From: Pontibacter roseus DSM 17521 | GTDB lineage: Bacteria > Bacteroidota > Bacteroidia > Cytophagales > Hymenobacteraceae | Direction: 5' to 3' | NCBI RefSeq assembly: GCF_000373265.1 | Contig: NZ_KB890761.1 | Span: forward strand, 483,389 to 547,388 | Length of the DNA stretch: 64,000 nt | In this document: positions 50,714-59,437 of the stretch, piece by piece | Layout of the letters: the number at the start of each line of letters is the position of its first letter | Numbering within the stretch: position 1 is the first letter of the stretch | Notes under the pieces: model-generated | What the model saw: only the letters and a program-made list of their open reading frames with translations | Told to the model about the DNA's origin: nothing | The model's database searches: none | Made by a program: the position numbers and the translations under genes

Positions 50714-52329
50714 TGGCAGCCTTCCGGCTGTGTGCACTGTTATGCTGGCTGTCTCTTACGGCAGTAGCGCAACCGCATGCAGGCTCGGGAAAGCCATCTG
50801 ATACTTTAGATAAAGAGTTTCACCGGCAACGGAGAGAGGTGTTGCGGCAACAGCTGCCCCCTCGCTCCGTTGCCGTTCTTTTTGCCAGTCCGGTGCGCAA
50901 CCGCGCCAACGATGTGGACTATTACTACCATCCCGACCCGGACTTCTACTACCTGACCGGGTATACCGAGCCGAATTCGGTATTACTGTTATTCCAAAGT
51001 CCACAAAATGTGGGCGGGAAACAGGTACAGGAACTGCTCTTCGTGCAGCCCCATGACGAGATGCACGAGCTCTGGAACGGCAAGCGACTAGGCGTGGAAG
51101 GAGCGGCAAAGGAGCTAGGTATAGCCACGCGGGCCAACACTGACTTCGCCGGTTTCAAACTCGACACGGCCAGCCTGCAGCACATCCTCATCAAGGCCCT
51201 GCCCCACGACGTGCGCGACGATGCAAGTGACCAAGCCGACCTCTACAGCCTGGTTGAGCAGTTCAAGTCCAAGGTGAAATACCCAACTGACTTTGACGCC
51301 ACCCGCGGTATGCTTTACGGCATTGTGCGGGCGCAAGGGTTGGCGCAGGCCGATGGCGTGACCGCCTACGTGCAGGAGGCCATGCAACAGCAGCCCCACC
51401 TGCGCGAGGACCGGCACCTGCAGGGCTACCTGCAAGCCAAGGACATGCGTGCCCGCACCAAGGCCGTGGCCGCTATACCTGCCATGAAGCTCGATGCCTT
51501 CTCGCTGGACCAACTGCTGGACGAGATGCGGGAAGTGAAGACGGAGGCGGAGCTGAAGCTGCTGCGCAAGGCGATTTCCATGTCGGCCATCGGGCAGGTG
51601 GAGGTGATGAAGGCCATGAAGCCGGGTATGTCCGAGATGGAGGTGCAGGGTATACATGAGTATGTGTTCAAGAAATACGGCGCGCAGCACGTGGGCTATC
51701 CCAGCATAGTGGGCGCCGGCAGCAATGGCTGCGTGCTCCACTACATTTCCAGTGCCAAGCCGGCTATACCTGGCCAGGAGCTGGTGCTGATGGATGTAGG
51801 CGCCGAATACCTGGGCTATACCGCCGACGTGACCCGCACCATACCTGCCAATGGCAAGTTCACGGCGGAGCAGAAAGCGATTTACGAGCTGGTGCTGAAG
51901 GCGCAGGAGGCTGGCTTCAAGGAGTGCAAAGTGGGCAATTCTTTCCAGGCGCCGCACCAGGCAGCGCAGGAGGTGATAGCCGATGGGCTGGTGAAGCTGG
52001 GCATCATCAAAAACAGGGCGGAGGCGCAGCCGTATTTTCCGCATGGCACCTCGCACTACTTGGGGCTGGATGTGCACGATCGCGGCAGCTATGGCCCCTT
52101 TAAGGGCAACACCGTCATCACGGTAGAGCCGGGCATTTACATACCGGAGGGAAGCCCCTGCGACAAGAAATGGTGGGGCATTGGCGTGCGCATCGAAGAC
52201 GACATCCTGATTACGGAGAAAGGCTGGGAAAACCTATCGAAGCTGGCTCCCAGAACCGTGGCCGAAATAGAGAAAACCATGGCCCAGCCTAGTGCGCTAG
52301 ACGGCTTCGTGCTGCCTAAACTGGATTAG
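50713..52329 (+). CDS. Exported aminopeptidase P family (M24) protein
   Basis: A 538-residue dimetal peptidase that removes N-terminal residues next to proline. A signal peptide (residues 1-19, ends AVAQ) indicates export. The N-terminal creatinase-like domain (FASPVRNRANDVDYYYHPDPDFYYLTGYTEPN) is followed by the pita-bread domain with the metal ligands: Asp pair in LMDVGAEYLGYTADVTR (near residue 360), His in HGTSHYLGLDVHD (near 441), Glu in VEPGIYIP (near 474) and Glu in RIEDDILIT (near 495). Translation is likely coupled to rpmB through the TAATG overlap. Confidence 0.93.
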   Translation: MAAFRLCALLCWLSLTAVAQPHAGSGKPSDTLDKEFHRQRREVLRQQLPPRSVAVLFASPVRNRANDVDYYYHPDPDFYYLTGYTEPNSVLLLFQSPQNVGGKQVQELLFVQPHDEMHELWNGKRLGVEGAAKELGIATRANTDFAGFKLDTASLQHILIKALPHDVRDDASDQADLYSLVEQFKSKVKYPTDFDATRGMLYGIVRAQGLAQADGVTAYVQEAMQQQPHLREDRHLQGYLQAKDMRARTKAVAAIPAMKLDAFSLDQLLDEMREVKTEAELKLLRKAISMSAIGQVEVMKAMKPGMSEMEVQGIHEYVFKKYGAQHVGYPSIVGAGSNGCVLHYISSAKPAIPGQELVLMDVGAEYLGYTADVTRTIPANGKFTAEQKAIYELVLKAQEAGFKECKVGNSFQAPHQAAQEVIADGLVKLGIIKNRAEAQPYFPHGTSHYLGLDVHDRGSYGPFKGNTVITVEPGIYIPEGSPCDKKWWGIGVRIEDDILITEKGWENLSKLAPRTVAEIEKTMAQPSALDGFVLPKLD

Positions 52330-52400
52330 CCTTTGCCGGGCCAGGTATAGCGGCCCCACGCGAAGCTTAGAAAAGCTTCGGCATAAAAAATTATACATTG

Positions 52401-52432
52401 TTTGTAATTAGTGTTTTAAGCTTGTATATTTG
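52401..52432 (+). promoter_or_regulatory. Promoter of rpmG-DUF4295
   Basis: TTTG, 20 bases of AT-rich spacer, and TATATTTG form a complete -33/-7 pair of the Bacteroidota type, ending 28 bases before the rpmG ATG. This is the best promoter in the window. Confidence 0.75.
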
Positions 52433-52460
52433 CAGTCCTAAATAAAAATTTACTGTTGAG

Positions 52461-52649
52461 ATGGCTAAAAAAGCAAAAGGTAATAGAATCCAGGTAATTA
52501 TGGAGTGCACAGAGCATAAGTCTACTGGCATGCCTGGTACTTCAAGGTACATCACTACCAAAAACAGAAAGAACACTCCGGAGCGTCTTGAACTCAAGAA
52601 GTTTAATCCTGTGTTAAAAAAAGTAACTGTACATAAAGAAATTAAATAA
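52461..52649 (+). CDS. rpmG: 50S ribosomal protein L33
   Basis: A 62-residue basic protein: [20 protein letters not shown]..., with [23 protein letters not shown] at the C-terminus as in bL33. Only one cysteine remains where zinc-binding versions have two CxxC pairs, so this is the zinc-independent form. The gene is followed after 2 bases by DUF4295 and shares its promoter. Confidence 0.97.
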   Translation: MAKKAKGNRIQVIMECTEHKSTGMPGTSRYITTKNRKNTPERLELKKFNPVLKKVTVHKEIK

Positions 52650-52651
52650 CC

Positions 52652-52804
52652 ATGGCTAAGAAGGTAGTTGCGACCCTTAAGACCTCTACAGGTAAAGATT
52701 GGGCAAAAGTGATAAAAGCCGTTAAGTCTCCAAAAACTGGTGCTTACAGCTTCAAAGAAGAAATGGTTCCTGTTGACAAAGTGCAAGATTTCCTTGCCAA
52801 GTAA
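52652..52804 (+). CDS. DUF4295 small basic protein, probable ribosomal protein
   Basis: A 50-residue basic protein, MAKKVVATLKTSTGKDWAKV..., ending VPVDKVQDFLAK. It lies 2 bases behind rpmG, a conserved arrangement in Bacteroidota. From memory, a structure of a Flavobacterium ribosome showed a phylum-specific large-subunit protein named bL38 that I believe belongs to this family; I could not check this. Composition and context support a ribosomal role either way. A terminator follows within 40 bases. Confidence 0.88.
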   Translation: MAKKVVATLKTSTGKDWAKVIKAVKSPKTGAYSFKEEMVPVDKVQDFLAK

Positions 52805-52843
52805 TACAGCCTACTCTACTACACATAGATAGAATACATGAAG

Positions 52844-52867
52844 AAGTCCCTTTACCGGGACTTTTTT
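52844..52867 (+). terminator. Terminator after rpmG-DUF4295
   Basis: A 7-bp stem AAGTCCC/GGGACTT with a 6-base loop, followed by a run of Ts. It lies inside the longer frame that precedes ftsY and so supports the later ftsY start. Confidence 0.8.
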
Positions 52868-52918
52868 AGTATATTACCGTATCACACCGAGATAGTCGTC
52901 ACCCTACAAAACACGCAG

Positions 52919-53878
52919 ATGGGAATTTTTGACTTTTTCAGCAAAGAGAAGAAAAAAGAATCGCTCGATAAAGGTCTTGAGAAAACCAAAACCAGCTTCT
53001 TCGGGCAGCTAAGCAAGGCCGTTGTAGGCAAGTCTACGGTCGATGTGGAGGTGCTGGACGAACTGGAGGAAATCCTAGTGCATGCAGACGTGGGGGTAGA
53101 GACGACGGTGAAAATCATTGACCGCATCGAGAAGCGCGTGGCCCGCGACAAGTACGTAGGCACCGATGAACTGGACAAAATCCTGCGCGAGGAGATTGCC
53201 GCGCTGCTCGAGGAGAACCGTGCCGGAGACGGCGCCAACTTCGAGCTGCCAAAGGACATCAAGCCTTACGTGATTATGGTGGTGGGCGTGAACGGCGTGG
53301 GAAAAACCACTACCATCGGCAAGCTGGCCTCTCAATTCCACAAGGCAGGCAAGAAAGTCGTCCTGGGTGCTGCTGACACGTTCCGTGCCGCCGCCGTGGA
53401 CCAACTCATCATCTGGGGCGAGCGCGTGGGCGTGCCGGTGATATCGCATGGCATGAACACCGACCCCGCCTCTGTGGCCTACGACGCCGTGAAGAGAGGC
53501 GTGGAACTGAACGCCGACGTGGTCATCATTGACACAGCCGGACGACTGCACAACAAGGTGGGCCTGATGAACGAGCTGGCGAAAATCAAGCGCGTGATGC
53601 AGAAGATAACACCAGACACGCCGCACGAGGTGCTGCTGGTGCTGGACGGAAGCACAGGCCAGAACGCGCTGCTGCAGGCGCGCGAGTTCACCAAGGCCAC
53701 CGATGTGACCGCACTGGCCATCACGAAGCTGGACGGTACGGCCAAGGGCGGTGTGGTGATAGGTATATCCGATGAATTCAAGATTCCGGTGAAGTACATC
53801 GGGGTAGGAGAGAAGATAGAGGACCTGCAGCTGTTCGATAAGCACGAGTTCGTGGATTCGTTCTTCTCCCGCAAATAG
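52919..53878 (+). CDS. ftsY: Signal recognition particle receptor FtsY
   Basis: A 319-residue GTPase that receives SRP-ribosome complexes at the inner membrane. The N domain (residues of about 20-100) is followed by the G domain: P-loop [15 protein letters not shown] (near residue 126), [11 protein letters not shown] (near 156), DTAGRLHNK (near 208) and [10 protein letters not shown] (near 273). The acidic A domain of E. coli FtsY is missing, as in most Bacteroidota; [14 protein letters not shown] may bind the membrane. The start is taken after the terminator of the previous transcript. Confidence 0.95.
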   Translation: MGIFDFFSKEKKKESLDKGLEKTKTSFFGQLSKAVVGKSTVDVEVLDELEEILVHADVGVETTVKIIDRIEKRVARDKYVGTDELDKILREEIAALLEENRAGDGANFELPKDIKPYVIMVVGVNGVGKTTTIGKLASQFHKAGKKVVLGAADTFRAAAVDQLIIWGERVGVPVISHGMNTDPASVAYDAVKRGVELNADVVIIDTAGRLHNKVGLMNELAKIKRVMQKITPDTPHEVLLVLDGSTGQNALLQAREFTKATDVTALAITKLDGTAKGGVVIGISDEFKIPVKYIGVGEKIEDLQLFDKHEFVDSFFSRK

Positions 53879-53897
53879 ATTTTTGGCTGTTGCCTGT

Positions 53898-54398
53898 ATG
53901 GGAAAGTTTCTGCTGATAGGGCTGTCGCTGCTGCTGACGTTTTGTAACAGCACCCGAAAGGATGCGGCGCAGCAAACGCAGCAAGATAAACCAGCGCAAA
54001 CAGGCCAACAGATGGACATAAAGCAAGGTATACGGGGGCAAATCCTATGGGAAGCGGGCAACCAAATGCCGTCCCCGGACGCACCGCCGCCCAGCGGCAA
54101 GCGTGGCGTGGAGCGCACCGTGTACATCTATGAGCTGACCAACAGCCAGCAAACCACATCTACAGACGGTGTTTTCCACACCGCCATTCAAACCAAACTG
54201 GTAACCCAGATTGCCACAGATTCTAACGGCAACTTTGCCGTCAATCTTAAGCCTGGCAGGTATAGCCTTTTCACGAAAGAGGAAAAAGGCCTGTACGCCA
54301 AACTCTTTGACGGGGAGATGAACATCTTCCCGGTGGAGGTGAAGGAGGGCGAGGTGACAGCAGTAGAGTTGCTCATCAACTACAACGCCTTTTACTAA
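53898..54398 (+). CDS. Hypothetical lipoprotein with a carboxypeptidase-regulatory-like domain
   Basis: A 166-residue protein with a short signal peptide and the lipobox-like LTFC (Cys16 region), then a Gln-rich linker (KDAAQQTQQDKPAQTGQQ). The body (GIRGQILWEAGNQMPSPD...ERTVYIYELT...IATDSNGNFAVNLKPGRYSLFTKEE) has the shape of a carboxypeptidase-regulatory/transthyretin-like beta sandwich with the typical DxxGxF and PGxYxL motifs. It is 19 bases downstream of ftsY and is perhaps transcribed with it. No function is known. Confidence 0.72.
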   Translation: MGKFLLIGLSLLLTFCNSTRKDAAQQTQQDKPAQTGQQMDIKQGIRGQILWEAGNQMPSPDAPPPSGKRGVERTVYIYELTNSQQTTSTDGVFHTAIQTKLVTQIATDSNGNFAVNLKPGRYSLFTKEEKGLYAKLFDGEMNIFPVEVKEGEVTAVELLINYNAFY

Positions 54399-54608
54399 CG
54401 GCTGCCACGCCAGGGTTTACTTTTCTCTCTCCGCAGACGCAGTGACTCATGCTTCTCTCTCAGACACGCAAATCTACCTTGTCCAACAGCAGCGGTATAC
54501 CTGGTTTGGGGTATGGTAGGCAAAGAAGCGTAGAACGGAAAGAGGTTGCCAGTGGTGATTTCGGCCACCGTTTGTGCATGGAGGCGCTACTTTAAAGGCA
54601 TACCTGTT

Positions 54609-55016
54609 ATGAGTGAAAGGAAGGATGACTGGATGGAATTAGCATACGAGGCCATTCCGAACGTATTGAGCGTTAAGTGGTCAGATGAGTTGAGTGTAGA
54701 GTCCGACCAGTTCTTCCAGACGGTTGTTACCTTATTCGCTACCATCCAAGAGAACAAAGTCGCTAACCTCATCATAGATTCAGGTATTCCAGCAGGGGGC
54801 GTGCTTACCGAAGAGGTCATCCATTACTTTATCCAGCACATTCCGCACACTACTCTTAAAAACATCGCCATCCTGGAGTCGCCCGATTACCTCTGGGACA
54901 ATAACCTGTATCAGGTAATCAAGCTGCTCATCAACAGCTACGACTTGCCTATAGGAATTAGATTGGTGAAAAGCGTAGCCGCCGCCAAAAGCTGGTTTCC
55001 TGCCGCCATTGGTTGA
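54609..55016 (+). CDS. STAS/SpoIIAA-like protein, first of two flanking rimO
   Basis: A 135-residue cytosolic protein: NVLSVKWSDELSVESDQFFQTVVTLFATIQENKVANLIIDSG, then repeated alpha/beta units and the C-terminus RLVKSVAAAKSWF. The strand-helix order resembles SpoIIAA-like/STAS folds seen in many Bacteroidota proteins of unknown role. A distant paralogue (56860-57255) lies on the other side of rimO with the shared features YxAxxxxLxxxW near the start and a VxxAxxWF/L ending. The call is based on fold-like pattern only. Confidence 0.55.
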   Translation: MSERKDDWMELAYEAIPNVLSVKWSDELSVESDQFFQTVVTLFATIQENKVANLIIDSGIPAGGVLTEEVIHYFIQHIPHTTLKNIAILESPDYLWDNNLYQVIKLLINSYDLPIGIRLVKSVAAAKSWFPAAIG

Positions 55017-55378
55017 ATGAAGAGCTTCAGCCTGTACCAATCAAGATGAAGTGAACATAAGCTGTATGCCGTGCCCCGCTGTTAAATTTCCTTGTCGTTC
55101 TATTCCACTTAATGCATACCTTACTGTATCAAGCTCTCAGCAAGAAAGCCTGCTAGGTAGCTATACCTGCTCCAACTGATTATGGCCGATGGTCCGATGA
55201 GTGGGCGCGAAAGGCGGCGTTACTCCTCTGCATGTAACAAAACGGCTTACTATCCAACGGGCTGTTCTTTTATTACCCAAACATGTTGTACTTTTGCGGT
55301 TCATTTGCCTAATCGAACTAATGCGCAGTCGCAATGGTTTTGAGTGATTGGGAATTATCGCGCTAATACTATAGATAA
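55017..55378. other. 362-base intergenic region before rimO
   Basis: It holds a -7 box (see separate entry), two TATACC-type words and no protein-like frame. I see no tRNA or structured RNA here. Confidence 0.4.
55289..55296 (+). promoter_or_regulatory. -7 box for rimO
   Basis: TACTTTTG matches TAnnTTTG, about 82 bases before the GTG start of rimO. No perfect -33 element was found. Confidence 0.5.
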
Positions 55379-56692
55379 GTGAAAGTAAGAAGTTTAAAAA
55401 AGGACAAGGTCAACGTTATCACATTGGGCTGCTCCAAGAACCTGGTAGATTCCGAGGTGCTGATGGGCCAGCTCCGTGCCAATGAGTTTGACGTGGCGCA
55501 CGAGTCTGAGAAGGACGATTCGAACATCATCATCGTGAACACCTGTGGCTTTATCGACAATGCCAAGCAGGAGTCCATCGACACCATTCTGCGCTATGCC
55601 GAGGCCAAGGAAGCCGGCCAGATTGATAAGCTGTACGTAACCGGCTGTTTGTCGCAGCGCTACAAAGATTCGCTGGAGCAGGAGATTCCGCAAGTAGATG
55701 CCTACTTTGGAACCCTGGAAATGCCGCAGCTCCTCAAAAAGCTGGAGGCGGATTACAAGCACGAGCTGATTGGCGAGCGCCTCATTACCACGCCTTCGCA
55801 CTTCGCTTACTTCAAGATTGCCGAGGGCTGCAACCGCCCTTGTTCTTTCTGTGCCATACCGCTCATGCGCGGCAAGCACGTAGACCGACCCATTGAGGAC
55901 CTGGTGAAGGAGGCTACGCGCCTGGCTAGCATGGGTACCAAAGAACTCATCCTGATTGCACAAGACCTGACTTACTACGGGCTGCAGCACTACGGCGAGC
56001 GCAAGCTGGCTGACCTGCTCCGCAACCTGTCCGATGTCAACGGCATTGAGTGGATTCGCATGCAGTACGCCTACCCGTCGCAGTTCCCGATGGAGGTGTT
56101 TGATGTGATGAACGAGCGCGAGAACATCTGTAAGTACCTCGACATGCCGTTGCAGCACGTGTCAGACAACATGCTCAAGACCATGCGCCGCGGCATCAGC
56201 AAGCGCCGCACCATCGAGCTGGTGGACACCATCCGGCAGCGCGTGCCGGACATCGCTTTGAGAACCACGCTTATCGCCGGCCACCCCGGTGAGACAGACC
56301 AGGATTTCCAGGAGCTGTATGACTGGGTGGAGGAGACGCGCTTTGACCGACTAGGCATATTCACCTACTCGCACGAAGATAACACGCATGCCTATACCTT
56401 GGAAGACAACGTGCCGGATGAGGTGAAGCAGGAGCGTGCCGATGCTATCATGGAGTTGCAGCAGGGTATATCCGTGGAGATGAACGAGGAGAAGGTAGGC
56501 AAAACCTACAAAGTGCTCTTCGACCGCAAGGAGAGCGGCTATTTCGTGGGCCGTACCCAGTACGACTCTCCTGAAGTGGACAACGAAGTGCTCGTACCCG
56601 CTGACAACCAGTACGTACGCCTGGGCGATTTCGCAAATGTTAAAATCACGGATTCCTCTGACTTCGACCTGTATGGCGAGGTAGTCAGCTAG
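55379..56692 (+). CDS. rimO: Ribosomal protein S12 methylthiotransferase
   Basis: A 437-residue radical-SAM enzyme that adds a methylthio group to an aspartate of ribosomal protein S12. The N-terminal UPF0004 domain has three cluster cysteines (LGCSKNLVDSE, NTCGFID, TGCLSQRY). The radical-SAM cluster motif is CNRPCSFCAIP near residue 152, and a TRAM domain forms the last 65 residues. The RimO-type SEVLMGQL and the YFGTLE segment separate it from MiaB. The start is GTG. The terminator behind it is among the strongest in the window. Confidence 0.96.
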   Translation: MKVRSLKKDKVNVITLGCSKNLVDSEVLMGQLRANEFDVAHESEKDDSNIIIVNTCGFIDNAKQESIDTILRYAEAKEAGQIDKLYVTGCLSQRYKDSLEQEIPQVDAYFGTLEMPQLLKKLEADYKHELIGERLITTPSHFAYFKIAEGCNRPCSFCAIPLMRGKHVDRPIEDLVKEATRLASMGTKELILIAQDLTYYGLQHYGERKLADLLRNLSDVNGIEWIRMQYAYPSQFPMEVFDVMNERENICKYLDMPLQHVSDNMLKTMRRGISKRRTIELVDTIRQRVPDIALRTTLIAGHPGETDQDFQELYDWVEETRFDRLGIFTYSHEDNTHAYTLEDNVPDEVKQERADAIMELQQGISVEMNEEKVGKTYKVLFDRKESGYFVGRTQYDSPEVDNEVLVPADNQYVRLGDFANVKITDSSDFDLYGEVVS

Positions 56693-56722
56693 CACGGCTG
56701 CAGATAAACACCACCTTTTATG

Positions 56723-56770
56723 AAAAGGAAATCCCCTGCCAGACCAGTCTGGCAGGGGATTTCCTTTTTT
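56723..56770 (+). terminator. Strong terminator after rimO
   Basis: A perfect 21-bp stem with a 4-base loop (arms begin AAAAGGAAATCCCCTGCC), followed by Ts. Confidence 0.93.
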
Positions 56771-56859
56771 GTTTTACCCGTATTTTGCGTATTATGGCAT
56801 GGAAAGCCGTTTCCACTCCTTGCCGCTCTGTCTGCCCAGGCAATAGAGCGATTATGCAT

Positions 56860-57255
56860 ATGAAGCACATCAAACTTCTGACTACTGACTCACTGACGAT
56901 AGAGTACAATGCCGTTGACGATTATCTCTATGCCAACTGGCGTGGTGACTTCACCAAGGATACCGTTCAGCAAGGATATGAGCAAATCCTGTTCTTCCTG
57001 AAGAAAGAGCGCTGCCACAAATTGCTGGACAACCACTACGAAGTGCAGGGGCTGTGGCTGGAACTCACCGACTGGCTCGCCTATGACTGGCATCCGCGCG
57101 CAGAGGCCGACGGGCTCCTGTACCATGCAGCCGTGTACTCCCAGAACCATTTCAGCCGGCTCTCCACCGACCAGGCGGTCAGGATGGTGAGGAAAGGCGT
57201 GGTAAAAGGCTTTGAGACGGTGGAGAACGCCGAGGGCTGGCTCAACTCGCTATAG
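56860..57255 (+). CDS. STAS/SpoIIAA-like protein, second of two flanking rimO
   Basis: A 131-residue cytosolic protein: IEYNAVDDYLYANWRGDFTKDTVQQGYEQILFFLKKERCHKLLDNHYEVQG, ending VKGFETVENAEGWLNSL. It resembles the protein at 54609-55016 in order of strands and helices and in its C-terminal AxxWL. Several Bacteroidota proteins of this kind are annotated STAS/SpoIIAA-like without evidence for function. An alternative ATG lies two codons upstream. It converges with the PH-domain gene at a 6-base gap. Confidence 0.6.
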   Translation: MKHIKLLTTDSLTIEYNAVDDYLYANWRGDFTKDTVQQGYEQILFFLKKERCHKLLDNHYEVQGLWLELTDWLAYDWHPRAEADGLLYHAAVYSQNHFSRLSTDQAVRMVRKGVVKGFETVENAEGWLNSL

Positions 57256-57261
57256 CCAGCT

Positions 57262-57642
57262 CTACTTGAGCACATATCGGCTGAGCACCTTATACGCCTC
57301 GTTCACGTTGTCCCCTTTCCGGAACTCCTGCCGGATGGTGGGGTTGGGCTCTCCCGTCAGCCATATCTTCAGCTCCGCATCGAAATCCAGCATGCCGGAG
57401 CTCTCTTTGGAGAACATCTTGATGCTGCTGTAGGGCACACTCTGGTAATCCACTTTGGAGCCGGTGAGGCCTTGCTTGTTCACCACAATCAGGCGTTTGC
57501 TCGTGAACACCAGCATGTCGCGTATCAGCCGGAAGGCGCTCTCGATGCGCTCGTCGTCCAGCAGGATAGGCTGAAACTCTTTGGTGAGTTTCTCGACAGG
57601 CACCGCCGAGGCGTGTCCCATCAGTCCGTTCAATAATCCCAT
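57262..57642 (-). CDS. Bacterial PH (bPH_1) domain protein
   Basis: A 126-residue protein consisting almost entirely of a pleckstrin-homology-like domain of the bPH_1 type: LLDDERIESAFRLIRDMLVFTSKRLIVVNKQGLTGSKVDYQSVPYSSIKMFSKESSGMLDFDAELKIWLTG. It lacks membrane segments and a catalytic motif. Homologues form ring-like oligomers; ligand and role are unknown. It converges with the preceding plus-strand gene after 6 bases and has no separate terminator. Confidence 0.88.
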   Translation of the reverse strand: MGLLNGLMGHASAVPVEKLTKEFQPILLDDERIESAFRLIRDMLVFTSKRLIVVNKQGLTGSKVDYQSVPYSSIKMFSKESSGMLDFDAELKIWLTGEPNPTIRQEFRKGDNVNEAYKVLSRYVLK

Positions 57643-57803
57643 GTCATTTCGTTTTAAGGTATAACCGCTACCTAGGTATAGGCCGATTCCGAAATATGGT
57701 TGCCTTGTTTGTCCTCCTATACCTGTTTTCTATCGTATCAGCTGTAGAACAAGAAATAAAACGCGTACTTTGTGGTGCGACACAGTCGCAGGAATCTGCC
57801 GCC

Positions 57804-57820
57804 ATACCTGCCCAGGTATA
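57804..57820. repeat. Facing pair of the abundant half-word upstream of bshC
   Basis: ATACCTG, two bases, then CAGGTAT form a perfect palindrome about 60 bases upstream of bshC. The same pairing forms the stem of the terminator at 38835-38870. Confidence 0.6.
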
Positions 57821-57874
57821 GTGCAGGCAGCCGCCTGTGCAGCCACAAAACCACAGCAGATGGAAGTAACCGAT

Positions 57875-59437
57875 ATGAAAATCACCAAGGTAGACTATGC
57901 CGCTACCGGCGCCTTCTCCCAAACGATAGCCGATTACCTGTCCCAGAGCGAAAAGCTGCAGGCGTTCTATCACCGCTTTCCTACGCTGGAGGCCTTTGGG
58001 GAGCAACTGCAGGAGAAAACCTTTACGGAGCAGCAACGCCATACCTTGCAGCAGGCGCTGCAGGAGCAGTATGCCTCCATCAAAACCGTTCACCCGAACG
58101 TGCAGCGTAACCTGGACCTGCTGCGGCAGCCCAACACCTATACCATCACCACAGGCCACCAGCTCAACATCTTCACGGGGCCGCTGTACTTCGTGTACAA
58201 AATCATCACCGCCATCAACACCTGCCGGCAGCTGCAGGAGAAGTATCCGGATTACAACTTCGTGCCGGTGTACTGGATGGCCACCGAGGACCACGACTTC
58301 GCCGAAATCAACCACTTCAACCTGTTTGGCAAGCGCTATACCTGGGAGTCGGAGCAGAAAGGCGCTGTAGGCCGTTTCACAACTGCCGGTCTGGAGAAGG
58401 TGCTGGAGGAACTGCCGGAGGCTTTCCTGGTTTTTGAGGAGGCCTACCGCAACAGCAAAACCCTGGCCGATGCGACACGCGCCATCACGCATGCTTTGTT
58501 TGGGGAGTATGGCCTGGTGAGCATCGACGGAGACCACAGTGAATTGAAGAAAGCCTTAACGCCGGTGGTGGAGAAGGAAGTGACCGAGCAATTGTCGCAC
58601 CGCCTGGTGGAGGAGACCAACGCGCAACTGGAGCAGCTGGGTTACAGGCCACAGGTGTTCTCCCGCGAAATCAACCTGTTCTACCTGCAGGACGGCCTGC
58701 GCGAGCGCATTGTGCAGGAAGGGGAGGGCTACAAGGTGCTGAACACGGACCTTCGCTTCAGCCGGCAGGAAATTCTGCAGGAGGCAAGCGAGCACCCGGA
58801 GCGCTTCAGCCCGAACGTCATTTTGCGCCCCCTTTACGAGGAGCTCATCCTGCCGAACCTGGCCTACATTGGCGGTGGGGCAGAGGTGGCTTATTGGTTC
58901 CAGCTTCGTAAGGTGTTCGAGGCCTATGAGGTGCCTTTCCCGGTGCTCATGCTGCGCAATTCGGCGCTATACATTAGCCGCCCCAATGCCAGCCGCATGC
59001 ATAGGCTGGGCCTGCAGCCCCTCGACCTCTTCCGCGATTACCAAGAATTGAAGAAACAACTGGCATCGCAGCTGCACGAAGAGGAAATCAGTCTGGAGGC
59101 GCAGCGCGAGGCTATCGCTCAGGTATATAAGCAGGTGGAACAGCTATCCGAAGGTATTGACCCGACCTTGGTGAAAGCCGTGGCTGCCGAAGCCCAGAAG
59201 GCAAGCAACTCGCTGCACATGCTGGAGAAGAAGCTCTCCAAGGCCCGTGACGGCAAACATGAGCAGACGTTCAAACAACTCGAAAACCTTAAAGACAAGC
59301 TCTTTCCGAACGGGAGCCTGCAGGAGCGGCAGGACAACCTGCTCTCTTACCAAACCAACCACCCCGGGTTTATACCAGCCTTGGTAGAGGCCTTTGACCC
59401 ACTGGAGTTCAAGTTCACGATACTGGAGGAGGAATAA
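57875..59437 (+). CDS. bshC: Bacillithiol biosynthesis cysteine-adding enzyme BshC
   Basis: A 520-residue enzyme that joins cysteine to glucosaminyl-malate in the last step of bacillithiol synthesis. MKITKVDYAATGAFSQTIADYL is the standard start; NTYTITTGHQLNIFTGPLYFVYKIITAINTCRQL and VPVYWMATEDHDFAEINHFNLFGKRYTWE are hallmarks of the Rossmann-like catalytic core. A C-terminal coiled coil (about 390-470) is typical. An alternative ATG lies 5 codons upstream. bshA and bshB are not in the window. The gene overlaps the next by one base (TAATG). Confidence 0.94.
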   Translation: MKITKVDYAATGAFSQTIADYLSQSEKLQAFYHRFPTLEAFGEQLQEKTFTEQQRHTLQQALQEQYASIKTVHPNVQRNLDLLRQPNTYTITTGHQLNIFTGPLYFVYKIITAINTCRQLQEKYPDYNFVPVYWMATEDHDFAEINHFNLFGKRYTWESEQKGAVGRFTTAGLEKVLEELPEAFLVFEEAYRNSKTLADATRAITHALFGEYGLVSIDGDHSELKKALTPVVEKEVTEQLSHRLVEETNAQLEQLGYRPQVFSREINLFYLQDGLRERIVQEGEGYKVLNTDLRFSRQEILQEASEHPERFSPNVILRPLYEELILPNLAYIGGGAEVAYWFQLRKVFEAYEVPFPVLMLRNSALYISRPNASRMHRLGLQPLDLFRDYQELKKQLASQLHEEEISLEAQREAIAQVYKQVEQLSEGIDPTLVKAVAAEAQKASNSLHMLEKKLSKARDGKHEQTFKQLENLKDKLFPNGSLQERQDNLLSYQTNHPGFIPALVEAFDPLEFKFTILEEE

